Shown here: positions 1 to 8,822 of the stretch, piece after piece | Layout of the letters: the number at the start of each line of letters is the position of its first letter | Position numbering within the stretch: position 1 is the first letter of the stretch | Source: Dinoroseobacter shibae DFL 12 = DSM 16493 | GTDB lineage: Bacteria; Pseudomonadota; Alphaproteobacteria; Rhodobacterales; Rhodobacteraceae | DNA length: 64,000 bases | Reading direction: 5' to 3' | NCBI RefSeq assembly: GCF_000018145.1 | Contig: NC_009952.1 | Coordinates: 3,038,001 to 3,102,000 of the forward strand | Translations under genes and position numbers: made by a program | The notes under the pieces: generated by a model | Told to the model about the DNA's origin: nothing | Seen by the model: the letters and a program-made list of their open reading frames with translations, nothing else | The model's database searches: none

Positions 1-1470
1 AACGAGGGCGATGAGCCCATGTTCACCAACCCGATCATGTACAAGCGGATCAAGGGTCACAAGACGACCCTGCAGCTCTATACCGACCGGCTGGTCAAGG
101 ACGGGCTGATCCCCGAGGGCGAGATCGAGGACATGAAGGCCGCCTTCCAGGCGCATCTGAACGAAGAGTTCGAGATCGGCAAGGATTACAAGCCGAACAA
201 GGCCGACTGGCTGGACGGGCGCTGGTCGCACCTGAACACCGACAAGGAAGACTACCAGCGCGGCCAGACCGCCATCAAACCCGAGACGATGGCCGAGGTC
301 GGCGAAGCGCTGATCCGGGTGCCCGACGGGTTCCCGATGCACAAGACCATCGGACGGCTGCTGGACGCCAGGGCCAAGATGTTCGAGACCGGCGCAGGTT
401 TCGACTGGGCCACGGCCGAGGCGCTGGCCTTCGGCTCGCTCCTGACCGAGGGCTACCCGGTCCGACTGTCGGGGCAGGATTCCACCCGCGGCACGTTCTC
501 GCAGCGCCATTCGGGCATCGTGAACCAGGAGACCGAAGAGCGCTACTATCCGCTGAACCACATCCGCGAGGGCCAGGCGCGCTACGAAGTGATCGACAGC
601 GCCCTGTCGGAATACGCGGTGCTCGGGTTCGAGTATGGCTATTCGCTCGCCGAGCCCAATGCGCTGACCATGTGGGAAGCGCAGTTCGGCGATTTCGCCA
701 ACGGTGCGCAGATCATGTTCGACCAGTTCATCAGCTCGGGCGAGCGCAAATGGCTGCGGATGTCCGGCCTTGTGATGCTGCTGCCCCACGGGTTCGAGGG
801 CCAGGGGCCGGAGCACTCCTCGGCGCGGCTGGAGCGGTTCCTGCAGATGTCGGCGGAGGACAACTGGATCGTGGCGAACTGCACCACACCGGCGAACTAC
901 TTCCACATCCTGCGGCGGCAATTGCACCGGACCTTCCGCAAGCCGCTGGTCCTGATGACGCCCAAGTCGCTCCTGCGGCACAAGCTGGCGATCTCGAATG
1001 CCGAGGATTTCACCACCGGGTCGAGCTTCCACCGGGTGCTGTGGGACGACGCGCAGAAGGGCAACTCGGATACCACGCTGCGACCGGACGACAAGATCAA
1101 GCGTGTCGTGCTGTGTTCCGGCAAGGTCTATTATGACCTGCTGGAGGAACGCGACGCCCGCGGGATCGACGATATCTACCTGCTGCGTCTGGAGCAGTTT
1201 TATCCCTTCCCGGCGCTGGCCATGATGAAGGAGCTGGAGCGCTTCAAGGGCGCGGAGATGGTCTGGTGCCAGGAAGAACCCAAGAACCAAGGGGCCTGGA
1301 CCTTCGTGGAGCCGAACCTCGAATGGGTGCTGAGCCGCATCGGCGCCAAGCATACCCGCCCGGTCTATGCCGGACGCGCGGCATCGGCGTCGCCCGCCAC
1401 GGGTCTGGCCAGCCAGCACAAAGCACAACAAGCCGCGCTCGTGAACGAAGCGCTTACGATTGAGGGATAA
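1..1470 (+). CDS. sucA: 2-oxoglutarate dehydrogenase E1 component, 3' part
   Basis: C-terminal half of the thiamine-diphosphate E1 subunit of the 2-oxoglutarate dehydrogenase complex (TCA cycle, cytoplasm). The frame is open from base 1 ([11 protein letters not shown], the conserved GHNEGDEP region), so the gene begins upstream of the window; 489 residues are visible of a usual total near 985. Visible family blocks include [31 protein letters not shown] and [11 protein letters not shown]. The stop falls 4 bases before the odhB start, so both subunits are surely co-transcribed. Identity is very secure; the missing N-terminus is only the window edge, not a truncation. Confidence 0.97.
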   Translation, partial: NEGDEPMFTNPIMYKRIKGHKTTLQLYTDRLVKDGLIPEGEIEDMKAAFQAHLNEEFEIGKDYKPNKADWLDGRWSHLNTDKEDYQRGQTAIKPETMAEVGEALIRVPDGFPMHKTIGRLLDARAKMFETGAGFDWATAEALAFGSLLTEGYPVRLSGQDSTRGTFSQRHSGIVNQETEERYYPLNHIREGQARYEVIDSALSEYAVLGFEYGYSLAEPNALTMWEAQFGDFANGAQIMFDQFISSGERKWLRMSGLVMLLPHGFEGQGPEHSSARLERFLQMSAEDNWIVANCTTPANYFHILRRQLHRTFRKPLVLMTPKSLLRHKLAISNAEDFTTGSSFHRVLWDDAQKGNSDTTLRPDDKIKRVVLCSGKVYYDLLEERDARGIDDIYLLRLEQFYPFPALAMMKELERFKGAEMVWCQEEPKNQGAWTFVEPNLEWVLSRIGAKHTRPVYAGRAASASPATGLASQHKAQQAALVNEALTIEG

Positions 1471-1474
1471 GAAT

Positions 1475-2965
1475 ATGTCTGTAGAAGTCCGCGTCCCGAC
1501 GCTGGGGGAAAGTGTCACCGAAGCCACGGTGGCCACCTGGTTCAAGAAGCCCGGCGATACCGTCGCGGTGGACGAGATGCTCTGCGAGCTGGAGACCGAC
1601 AAGGTGACGGTGGAGGTCCCCTCCCCCGCCGCCGGCACCCTGGCCGAAATCGTCGCTGCCGAGGGCAGCACCGTGGGCGTCGATGCCCTGCTGGCCTCGA
1701 TCGGCGAAGGCTCCGGCGCAGCGGCGGCCGAGGCGGCGCCGGCGGCCCCGAAAGCGGCCCCGGCCGAGAGCGGCGGCGAGAGCGTCGACGTGATGGTCCC
1801 GACCCTGGGCGAGAGCGTGACCGAGGCCACGGTGTCGACCTGGTTCAAGAAGGTCGGTGACACGGTTGTCCAGGACGAGATGCTGTGCGAGCTGGAAACC
1901 GACAAGGTGTCGGTCGAGGTGCCTGCCCCGGCGGCGGGTGTTCTGACCGAGATCCTGGCGCCCGAGGGCGCCACGGTGGAGGCCTCGGCCAAGCTCGCCG
2001 TGCTCGGCGGGGCCGGCGCGGTCGCGGCCCCTTCGGAACCGGCTCCCGCACCGGCGGCGCCCACCGCCCAGGGCAAAGATGTGGAGGACGCGCCCTCGGC
2101 CAAGAAGCTGATGGCGGAGAACAACCTTGCCTCTGGCGATGTTCAGGGCACGGGCCGCGACGGGCGCGTGATGAAGGGCGACGTGCTGGCCGCACTGGCC
2201 GCACCGAAAGCCGCCGCCCCGGCCCCGTCCGCCGCCCCGCGCGCCCCGGTGGCCGCCGAGGACGCGGCGCGCGAAGAGCGGGTCAAAATGACCAAGCTGC
2301 GCCAGACCATCGCCAAGCGCCTGAAGGACAGCCAGAACACCGCCGCGATGCTCACCACCTACAACGAGGTGGACATGACCGAGACCATGGCGCTCCGGAA
2401 AGAGTACAAGGACCTGTTCGAGAAGAAACACGGCGTTCGCCTAGGCTTCATGTCCTTCTTCACCAAGGCCTGCTGTCATGCCCTGAAGGAGGTGCCCGAG
2501 GTCAATGCCGAGATCGACGGCACCGACATCGTCTACAAGAACTTCGTCCATATGGGCATCGCCGCGGGCACGCCCCAGGGCCTCGTGGTGCCAGTGATCC
2601 GGGACGCGGACCGCATGAGCTTTGCCGAGATCGAGGCGGCCATCGCCGAAAAGGGCCGCCGCGCCCGGGACGGCAAGCTCAGCATGGCCGAGATGCAGGG
2701 CGGGACCTTCACGATCTCGAACGGCGGGGTCTACGGCTCGCTGATGTCTTCGCCGATCCTGAACCCGCCGCAGTCGGGCATCCTCGGCATGCACAAGATC
2801 CAGGACCGCCCGATGGTCATCAACGGCGAAATCAAGATCCGCCCGATGATGTACCTGGCCCTCAGCTACGACCACCGGATCGTGGACGGCAAAGGGGCGG
2901 TGACCTTCCTCGTGCGCGTGAAAGAGGCGCTGGAGGATCCCCGGCGGCTGCTGATGGATTTGTAA
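1475..2965 (+). CDS. odhB: Dihydrolipoyllysine succinyltransferase (E2 of 2-oxoglutarate dehydrogenase)
   Basis: E2 core of the 2-oxoglutarate dehydrogenase complex; transfers the succinyl group from E1 to CoA through swinging lipoyl arms. 496 residues: two tandem lipoyl domains (residues 3-77 and 104-178, lipoylated Lys in ETDKVTVEV and ETDKVSVEV near 43 and 144), Ala/Pro linkers, an E1/E3-binding domain ([20 protein letters not shown]) and the C-terminal acyltransferase with catalytic DHRIVDG. Proteobacterial OdhB such as E. coli SucB usually has one lipoyl domain, so the doubled domain is a notable variant. The ATG at 1475 follows AGGGATAAGAAT; a TTG four codons upstream in sucA is less likely. 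Confidence 0.95.
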   Translation: MSVEVRVPTLGESVTEATVATWFKKPGDTVAVDEMLCELETDKVTVEVPSPAAGTLAEIVAAEGSTVGVDALLASIGEGSGAAAAEAAPAAPKAAPAESGGESVDVMVPTLGESVTEATVSTWFKKVGDTVVQDEMLCELETDKVSVEVPAPAAGVLTEILAPEGATVEASAKLAVLGGAGAVAAPSEPAPAPAAPTAQGKDVEDAPSAKKLMAENNLASGDVQGTGRDGRVMKGDVLAALAAPKAAAPAPSAAPRAPVAAEDAAREERVKMTKLRQTIAKRLKDSQNTAAMLTTYNEVDMTETMALRKEYKDLFEKKHGVRLGFMSFFTKACCHALKEVPEVNAEIDGTDIVYKNFVHMGIAAGTPQGLVVPVIRDADRMSFAEIEAAIAEKGRRARDGKLSMAEMQGGTFTISNGGVYGSLMSSPILNPPQSGILGMHKIQDRPMVINGEIKIRPMMYLALSYDHRIVDGKGAVTFLVRVKEALEDPRRLLMDL

Positions 2966-3013
2966 CCCGTAGAGCGGGGCATCATGCCCCGCTCTTGTCT
3001 TCTGGGGGTAGAA

Positions 3014-3238
3014 ATGAATCGAAAACTAGCCGGTGTCTTGGCCTTCGTGGCTTCGCTCATAATTGGATGGGTTTTCTCTCGGATCGTCTTGGCAGTGATG
3101 GTCGCCAATGCGCCCGCAGGAATGTCAGAGGGCGAGCGGCTTTCTTATTCCGGTATTGTTGGTCTGCTAAGCGGAGCGGTGGTTATCGCCTGCCTTTTCA
3201 TCGGATCGCGCCTAATCAAACGACATTACGACGAATAA
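3014..3238 (+). CDS. Small membrane protein of unknown function
   Basis: A 74-residue protein I do not recognise. It has two predicted membrane segments (about residues 5-27 and 46-66) joined by a short polar loop (NAPAGMSEGERLSYSG) and a basic C-terminus (GSRLIKRHYDE). The ATG at 3014 has GGGGGTAGAA just upstream; an in-frame ATG at 2984 lacks a ribosome binding site. Its stop (TAA) is followed at once by the ATG of the next gene, so it belongs to the odh operon. Its base composition is visibly more AT-rich than the flanking genes, which suggests later acquisition, but this is by eye only. Confidence 0.7.
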   Translation: MNRKLAGVLAFVASLIIGWVFSRIVLAVMVANAPAGMSEGERLSYSGIVGLLSGAVVIACLFIGSRLIKRHYDE

Positions 3239-3628
3239 ATGACCACCGAACTTACCGTCCTCGCCCTCGCCGCCCTGCTCCAGGTCGTGCAATTCATCCT
3301 CTACTCGGTCGCCGCCAATATCCAGGTGGGCCCCAAACGCGCCATGAGCCCAAGGGACGAACCGATCGTTTTGACCGGCCTTGCGGGACGGCTGCAGCGC
3401 GCGATGAACAATCATTTCGAGGGGCTCACCCTCTTCACCATCGCGGTGGTCGTCGTCACCCTCTCGGATCAGTCCACCCCGTTCACCGCGCTCTGCGCCC
3501 ATGCCTACCTGATCGCGCGCATCCTCTATGTGCCCGCCTATGCCCAGGGCCTCGCCCCCTGGCGATCCGTCATCTGGATGGTCGGCTTCATCGCCACCGT
3601 GGTCATGCTGCTCTCGGCCCTTCTGTGA
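3239..3628 (+). CDS. MAPEG family membrane protein
   Basis: 129 residues with four hydrophobic helices, typical of the MAPEG superfamily (membrane-associated proteins in eicosanoid and glutathione metabolism; bacterial members mostly of unknown role). Family-like features are the block MNNHFEGLTLFTIAVV after the first loop and the ARILYVPAYAQGLAPWRS segment before the last helix. Start is directly after the preceding stop (TAAATG). It sits between odhB and lpdA, a location I associate with Rhodobacterales odh operons, but no role in the complex is implied by the sequence. Confidence 0.85.
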   Translation: MTTELTVLALAALLQVVQFILYSVAANIQVGPKRAMSPRDEPIVLTGLAGRLQRAMNNHFEGLTLFTIAVVVVTLSDQSTPFTALCAHAYLIARILYVPAYAQGLAPWRSVIWMVGFIATVVMLLSALL

Positions 3629-3629
3629 C

Positions 3630-3685
3630 TTCATTTGTGCAAAAATACTCCGGGGGAGTCGCGCAGCGACGGGGGCAGCGCCCCC
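3630..3685. repeat. Intergenic repeat, copy 1, with GC hairpin
   Basis: A 27-base AT/GC block containing TGCAAAAATACTCCGGGGG is followed 14 bases later by the hairpin GGGGGCAGCGCCCCC (3671-3685). The same arrangement recurs at 13615-13672, with 24 of 27 bases alike in the block. It lies between the MAPEG gene and lpdA and could act as a terminator or processing site; no T-tract follows. Confidence 0.7.
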
Positions 3686-3718
3686 TCGACCCCGCCCGCC
3701 CCATGAAAGGACCTCACC

Positions 3719-5113
3719 ATGGCAAGCTATGACGTTATCATCATCGGCTCCGGCCCCGGCGGCTATGTCGGCGCGATCCGCTGCGCGCAGCTGGGCCTCA
3801 AGACTGCCTGCGTGGAAGGGCGCGACACCCTGGGCGGCACCTGCCTGAACGTGGGCTGCATCCCGTCCAAGGCGCTGCTCCATGCTTCCCACCAAGTCCA
3901 CGAGGCCGAGCACAACTTCGAGAAGATGGGCATCAAGGTGCCCGCGCCGAAAATCGACTGGAAAACCATGCTGGCCTACAAGGACGACGTGATCGGCCAG
4001 AACACCAAGGGCATCGAGTTCCTGTTCAAGAAGAACAAGGTCGACTGGCTGAAGGGCTGGGCCTCGATCCCCGAGGCGGGCAAGGTCAAGGTTGGCGACG
4101 AGACCCACGAGGCCAAGCACATCATCATTGCGTCTGGCTCCGAGCCTGCCTCGATCCCCGGCGCGGAGGTCGAGATCGACGAAAAGGTCGTCGTTACCTC
4201 CACCGGCGCGCTGGAGTTGGGCAAGATCCCCAAGCGCATGGTCGTGGTCGGCGGCGGCGTGATCGGGCTGGAGCTTGGCTCGGTCTATGCGCGGCTCGGC
4301 ACCGAGGTCTCGGTGATCGAGTTCATGGACGGGATCACCCCGGGCCAGGACCTCGAGGTTGCCCGCCAGTTCCAGAAGATCCTCACCAAGCAGGGGCTGA
4401 AATTCATCACCGGCGCTGCAGTGCAGAAAGTGGCCGCGACCAAGAGCAAGGCCAAGGTCACCTACAAGATGCGCAAGGATGACAGCGAGGATAGCCTTGA
4501 AGCAGACATCGTGCTCGTCTCCACCGGGCGTAAACCGTTCACCGAGGGGCTCGGGCTCGACGCCCTGGGGGTGAAGATGACCGAACGGGGGCAGATCGCC
4601 ACCGACGGCAGCTACCGCACGAATGTGCCCGGGGTCTATGCGATCGGAGACGTGATCGAGGGGCCGATGCTGGCCCACAAGGCCGAGGACGAGGGCATGG
4701 CCGTGGCCGAGATGATCGCCGGGCAGCACCCCCATGTGAATTACGGCGTGATCCCCGGGGTGATCTACACCCATCCCGAGGTCGCCAGCGTCGGCAAGAC
4801 CGAGGAACAACTCAAGGCCGAGGGCGTCGCCTACAAGGTGGGCAAGTTCTCCTTCATGGGCAACGGTCGGGCGAAGGCCAATTTCGCCGCCGACGGGTTC
4901 GTCAAGCTGCTGGCAGACAAGGCAACCGACCGGATCCTCGGCGCCCATGTGATCGGCCCCATGGCGGGCGACCTGATCCACGAGGTCTGCGTCGCGATGG
5001 AATTCGGGGCGGCGGCCGAGGACCTGGCCCGCACCTGCCACGCGCACCCGACCTATTCCGAGGCCATGCGCGAAGCGGCCCTGGCCTGCGGCGACGGGGC
5101 GATCCACGCCTGA
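3719..5113 (+). CDS. lpdA: Dihydrolipoyl dehydrogenase (E3)
   Basis: FAD/NAD flavoprotein that re-oxidises dihydrolipoyl groups of the 2-oxoglutarate dehydrogenase complex. 464 residues, normal length. Visible: N-terminal FAD fold [15 protein letters not shown], redox-active disulfide [13 protein letters not shown] (Cys42 and Cys47), NAD-binding [15 protein letters not shown], the second FAD block GVYAIGDV, and the C-terminal HAHPTYSEA carrying the catalytic His-Glu pair. RBS AAAGGA precedes the ATG. Last gene of the odh operon; its location beside sucA-odhB argues it serves that complex rather than pyruvate dehydrogenase. Confidence 0.96.
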   Translation: MASYDVIIIGSGPGGYVGAIRCAQLGLKTACVEGRDTLGGTCLNVGCIPSKALLHASHQVHEAEHNFEKMGIKVPAPKIDWKTMLAYKDDVIGQNTKGIEFLFKKNKVDWLKGWASIPEAGKVKVGDETHEAKHIIIASGSEPASIPGAEVEIDEKVVVTSTGALELGKIPKRMVVVGGGVIGLELGSVYARLGTEVSVIEFMDGITPGQDLEVARQFQKILTKQGLKFITGAAVQKVAATKSKAKVTYKMRKDDSEDSLEADIVLVSTGRKPFTEGLGLDALGVKMTERGQIATDGSYRTNVPGVYAIGDVIEGPMLAHKAEDEGMAVAEMIAGQHPHVNYGVIPGVIYTHPEVASVGKTEEQLKAEGVAYKVGKFSFMGNGRAKANFAADGFVKLLADKATDRILGAHVIGPMAGDLIHEVCVAMEFGAAAEDLARTCHAHPTYSEAMREAALACGDGAIHA

Positions 5114-5124
5114 CATCCGGGCAT

Positions 5125-5189
5125 CGAGGCGCCGTAGGGCGCCTCGACCAAGCCGCTTGCAAGCGGCTTAAGCCCGTTCCAACGGGCTT
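5125..5189. repeat. Cluster of three hairpins/palindromes (palindrome family, site 1)
   Basis: Between convergent lpdA and gabD lie CGAGGCGCC-gtag-GGCGCCTCG (5125-5146), AAGCCGCTTGCAAGCGGCTT (5150-5169, a perfect 20-base palindrome) and AAGCCCGTT-cc-AACGGGCTT (5170-5189). The last two abut exactly. Likely a bidirectional transcript end; the same AAG...CTT design recurs at 29151, 34895 and 45817. Confidence 0.85.
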
Positions 5190-5207
5190 GGCCCCGGCGG
5201 CGACCCG

Positions 5208-6686
5208 TCAGATCGACAGGCAGATGTATTTCATCTCGAGATACTCGTCGATCCCGTGGCGGGACCCTTCGCGCCCAAGCCCCGATTGCTTGACCCCGCC
5301 GAAGGGCGCCCCTTCGGTCGAGATGATGCCGGTGTTGATCCCGACGATGCCGTATTCCAGCGCCTCGGACACCCGGGTGATCCGGCCGATGTCGCGGGCG
5401 TAGAAATACCCCGCGAGCCCGAAGATCGTGTCATTGGCCATGGCGATGACCTCGTCCTCCTCCGTGAACCGGAAGAGCGGCGCGACCGGGCCGAAGGTTT
5501 CCTCCCGCGCCACTTTCATCTCCTGCGTCACGCCGGTCACCACCGTGGGGGTGAAGAACGTGCCGCCGAGGGGATGTGTCTCGCCCCCGGTCACGACCGT
5601 TCCACCCTTGGCGCGCAGGTCGTCGAGGTGATCCTGCACCTTCTCCACCGCGGGCATATTGATCAGCGGGCCGATGGTCACACCCTCGGCCGCGCCATCC
5701 CCGACCTTCAGCTCCTCCACCGCGGCGGCCAGCTTCTCGGCGAAGGCGTCATAGACCCCGTCCTGCACATAGATCCGGTTGGCGCAGACGCAGGTCTGGC
5801 CCGCGTTGCGGAACTTGCAGGCCATCGCCCCCTCGACCGCCTTGTCGAGATCGGCATCGTCGAACACGATGAAGGGCGCGTTGCCGCCCAGCTCCATCGA
5901 GCATTTCTTCACCTGATCGGCGGCTTGCGCCAGCAGGATGCGCCCCACCTGGGTCGAGCCGGTGAAGGTCAGCTTGCGCACGGTATGGTTCTCGCAGAAT
6001 TCCTTGCCAATGGCCGAGGAATCACTGCTCGGCAGCACGGCGAAGAGCCCTGCAGGGATCCCCGCCCGTTCGGCCAGAACCGCCAGCGCCAGCGCCGAGA
6101 GCGGCGTGTCCTCGGCCGGTTTCGACAGGAAGGCGCAGCCGGCCGCCAGCGCCGGCGCGGCCTTGCGGGTGATCATGGCAATGGGGAAGTTCCACGGGGT
6201 GATCGCCCCCACCACGCCAATGGGCTGGCGGATCACCTGGATGCGCGCGTCCGGCAAATGACCCGGGATGGTCTCGCCATAGAGGCGCTTGGCCTCTTCG
6301 GCGAACCATTCCACGAAAGACGCGCCATACATCACCTCGCCCCTGGCTTCGGCCAGCGGCTTGCCCATCTCGGCGGTCAGGATCCGCGCCAGGTCGTCGG
6401 CATTCCCGACGATCAGGTCGAACCAGCGCCGCAACACCTGCGCGCGGTCCTTGGCGGTGCGCGCGGCCCAGGGCTTCTGCGCGGCGTCTGCGGCGGCGAT
6501 GGCGCGGGCGGTCTCGGCCCGGCCCAGGTCGGGCACATGGGCGATCACGTCGCCGCGCGCCGGGTTGGTCACCGGGAAGGTCGCGCCACTGTCCGCATCC
6601 GTCCAGGCACCCGCGAAATAGGCCTTGCTGGCCAGGAGCGCGGGATCCTTCAGGTGTTCCCGCAATTCCGTCACTGTATCGAGCAT
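5208..6686 (-). CDS. gabD: NAD(P)-dependent succinate-semialdehyde dehydrogenase
   Basis: Aldehyde dehydrogenase superfamily; oxidises succinate semialdehyde to succinate, linking GABA or 4-hydroxybutyrate breakdown to the TCA cycle. 492 residues. Diagnostic blocks: cofactor site TPWNFPIAMITRK, FTGSTQVGR, general-base ELGGNAPFIVFDDADLD, and nucleophile NAGQTCVCANR, which is the GabD-type context, plus C-terminal PFGGVKQSGLGREGS. The chosen ATG at 6686 has GGGAGGGTCC upstream; a longer frame to 6779 would run into the divergent gene. No GABA transaminase is adjacent, so the physiological source of the aldehyde is not shown. Related glutarate- or other semialdehyde specificity cannot be excluded. 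Confidence 0.9.
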   Translation of the reverse strand: MLDTVTELREHLKDPALLASKAYFAGAWTDADSGATFPVTNPARGDVIAHVPDLGRAETARAIAAADAAQKPWAARTAKDRAQVLRRWFDLIVGNADDLARILTAEMGKPLAEARGEVMYGASFVEWFAEEAKRLYGETIPGHLPDARIQVIRQPIGVVGAITPWNFPIAMITRKAAPALAAGCAFLSKPAEDTPLSALALAVLAERAGIPAGLFAVLPSSDSSAIGKEFCENHTVRKLTFTGSTQVGRILLAQAADQVKKCSMELGGNAPFIVFDDADLDKAVEGAMACKFRNAGQTCVCANRIYVQDGVYDAFAEKLAAAVEELKVGDGAAEGVTIGPLINMPAVEKVQDHLDDLRAKGGTVVTGGETHPLGGTFFTPTVVTGVTQEMKVAREETFGPVAPLFRFTEEDEVIAMANDTIFGLAGYFYARDIGRITRVSEALEYGIVGINTGIISTEGAPFGGVKQSGLGREGSRHGIDEYLEMKYICLSI

Positions 6687-6760
6687 TCTGGACCCTCCCA
6701 CGTCTGATGTGTCACACCCACAGCTAACCGGGCGACCGGACAAGGACAAGAGAGGCGCGG

Positions 6761-7534
6761 ATGGACTGGACGGCGGCATATGACAACGCGAGCTTCATCC
6801 CCGGGGCAAGTGCGTATGTGGAGCGTTGGCCACGGGCGGCGGCCGCGTTCCGCGAGGGCGCGCGCGGCGAGATCGGGATCGCCCATGGCGCCCATCCGCG
6901 CGAGAAGCTGGACCTGTTCCTGCCCGAGGGTACACCGGCGGGGCTGGTCGTTTTCGTCCATGGCGGCTACTGGCGGCGGTTCGACCGCACGGACTGGTCC
7001 CATCTTGCCGCTGGGCCGCTGGCGCGGGGCTGGGCCGTGGCCATGCCCGGCTATCCGCTCTGCCCCGAGGTGACGATCCCCGAGATCACCGCATCGGTGC
7101 GCGGCGCGATCGCGTTGGCCGCGCGGCATGTGGCGGGTCCGATCCGGCTGACGGGCCATTCCGCCGGCGGGCACCTGGTGGCCCGGATGCCCGCGGCCGG
7201 GCTCGCGCCCGAGGTGCTGTCGCGGGTGGCGCGGATCGTGCCGATCTCGCCGGTCAGCGATCTCGAGCCGCTGTTGAGGACCGAGATGGCCGAAACCCTG
7301 CGCCTGACCCCGGAGATCGCGGCGGCCGAGAGCCCCCTGCACGCCCCCGCCCCCGATTGCCCGGTCACCGTCTGGGTCGGGGCCGAGGAACGGCCGGTTT
7401 TTCTCGACCAGGCCCGCTGGCTGGCCGAGGCCTGGGGCGCGCAGCATCGCATCGCCGCGGGGCGGCACCATTTCGACGTGATCGACGATCTGGCAGAGCC
7501 TGACGGCCCGCTGACGAGCGCGCTGCTGGCCTAA
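6761..7534 (+). CDS. Alpha/beta hydrolase, arylformamidase (KynB)-like
   Basis: 257 residues of the alpha/beta-hydrolase fold. HGGYW (near residue 68) forms the oxyanion hole, GHSAGGHL holds the nucleophilic Ser, and RHHFDV near the C-terminus supplies the His; the acid is probably Asp in the WVGAEERPVF strand region or nearby. HGGYW plus GHSAGG is typical of the kynurenine formamidase-like group that hydrolyses N-formylkynurenine. No other tryptophan-catabolic gene is present here, so the substrate is an inference only. It is divergent from gabD and overlaps the 3' end of the convergent peptidase by four bases. Confidence 0.75.
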   Translation: MDWTAAYDNASFIPGASAYVERWPRAAAAFREGARGEIGIAHGAHPREKLDLFLPEGTPAGLVVFVHGGYWRRFDRTDWSHLAAGPLARGWAVAMPGYPLCPEVTIPEITASVRGAIALAARHVAGPIRLTGHSAGGHLVARMPAAGLAPEVLSRVARIVPISPVSDLEPLLRTEMAETLRLTPEIAAAESPLHAPAPDCPVTVWVGAEERPVFLDQARWLAEAWGAQHRIAAGRHHFDVIDDLAEPDGPLTSALLA

Positions 7535-8514
7535 CCCGGCAGGTCCGACCAGCAGGGCAGCAGGTCGCCCGCCTCCGGCGTCGCGGCGTACACCCCACGG
7601 GCGATGGCACGGGCGAGGCACAGGGCCGCCGCATGGCCGATCATCAGCGGATCGCCCGCCTTGTCCCCGTGGGAGGCCGCAAAGACCAGATCGCCGTCCA
7701 TGGGCGTGTGCGACGGGACCAGCGCCCGGGCCATCCCGTCATGGGCGGCCGCCGCCATGCGGGTGCAGGCGGCCTGGCTCAGCGCCGCGTCGGTGGCAAC
7801 GATGGCGATGGTCGTCGCGGTCTTGTGCCCGCCCTTGATTGCAGGCAGCGCCGCGGGATCGACCGCGCCCATGCCCAACCCGCCGAATTCCGTGCCCATC
7901 TCGAACGGGGCCGCCCAGAAATGCCGCCCCGGACCCATGGTCGCCGAGCCCAGCGCATTGACGGCCACGAGCGCGCCCACGCACACCCCGTCCGGCAGCA
8001 CCACCGAGGCAGAGCCAAGCCCACCCTTCAGCGTCGCGGTCAAGGCCCCGGTCCCGGCCCCGACGGTGCCCAGCGCGAACTCGGGTGCTGCGGCTTCCAG
8101 CGCCTCGCGCCCCAGCCAGTTATAGGGGTTCACCATCCAGTCCTTGTCGCCGCCATTGAGCAGATCGAAGAGGATCGCAGCGGGCACGATCGGCACGCGC
8201 TGCCCGCCCACGTCGAACCCGCGCCCCGCCGCGCGCAGGGCATCCGCCACGCCCGAGGCCGCGTCGAGCCCCAGGGCCGAGCCGCCCGACAGCACCAGCG
8301 CATCCACCTGCTCCACCGTCTTGTCCGGGGCCAGAAGGTCCGTCTCCCGCGTGCCGGGGGCACCGCCCATGACATGCACCCCGGCGGTGAAGGGGGCGTC
8401 CGCGGTCAGCACCGTGACCCCGGATTTCACGCCCGCGTCCTGCGCATGACCCACGCGCAGCCCCGCCACATCGGTGATCAGGTTGCGCGGACCGGGCCGC
8501 ATCCGCGCGCTCAT
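7531..8514 (-). CDS. P1 (S58/DmpA) family N-terminal nucleophile peptidase
   Basis: 327 residues. Members of this family (D-aminopeptidase DmpA, beta-peptidyl aminopeptidases, NylC) self-cleave to expose a Ser/Thr nucleophile. Visible family blocks: N-terminal ITDVAGLRVGHAQD, LSGGSALGLDAASGV, GTVGAGTGA and TTIAIVATDAALS, where cleavage is expected just before a hydroxyl residue. ATGA overlap with the upstream 103-residue gene places it third in an operon with an SDR. Substrate unknown; peptides or amides are both possible. Confidence 0.85.
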   Translation of the reverse strand: MSARMRPGPRNLITDVAGLRVGHAQDAGVKSGVTVLTADAPFTAGVHVMGGAPGTRETDLLAPDKTVEQVDALVLSGGSALGLDAASGVADALRAAGRGFDVGGQRVPIVPAAILFDLLNGGDKDWMVNPYNWLGREALEAAAPEFALGTVGAGTGALTATLKGGLGSASVVLPDGVCVGALVAVNALGSATMGPGRHFWAAPFEMGTEFGGLGMGAVDPAALPAIKGGHKTATTIAIVATDAALSQAACTRMAAAAHDGMARALVPSHTPMDGDLVFAASHGDKAGDPLMIGHAAALCLARAIARGVYAATPEAGDLLPCWSDLPG

Positions 8515-8822
8515 GCCCGCAGGACCCGCCCCCGCGCCGGGCCGAGAGCACTCAGGCGGGCGCTGCCCTCGAAGAACCCGGCCTCCGGCAGTACCAGAAC
8601 GAGCGTGTCATCCTCGTCCAGCGCCACCAGCAGGCGGGTGACCGTTTGCGGCGGAAAGAACCCCTCCAGCCGGCGCCGGATGCCGCGATCCTGCAGCACC
8701 TCCACATGGCCGAGATCGAGATCCGGCGCCACGTCGAGCAGATGCGCGAAAACCAGCGGCTGACTGTCGAACCGCCCCGCGAACACCGCGATATCCACGT
8801 CGATCTGGCGCGCGCCGGTCAT
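8511..8822 (-). CDS. Conserved-looking protein of unknown function
   Basis: 103 residues that I cannot assign to a family. No signal peptide, membrane segment or cysteine. It looks like a small alpha/beta protein (IDVDIAVFAGRF, LDLGHVEVL, TRLLVALDEDDTLVLVLPEAGFF). The ATG at 8822 overlaps the stop of the upstream SDR gene, and its own stop overlaps the start of the P1 peptidase; both junctions are 4-base ATGA type, so translation is very likely coupled. This tight placement is the main reason to treat it as a real gene. Confidence 0.7.
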   Translation of the reverse strand: MTGARQIDVDIAVFAGRFDSQPLVFAHLLDVAPDLDLGHVEVLQDRGIRRRLEGFFPPQTVTRLLVALDEDDTLVLVLPEAGFFEGSARLSALGPARGRVLRA

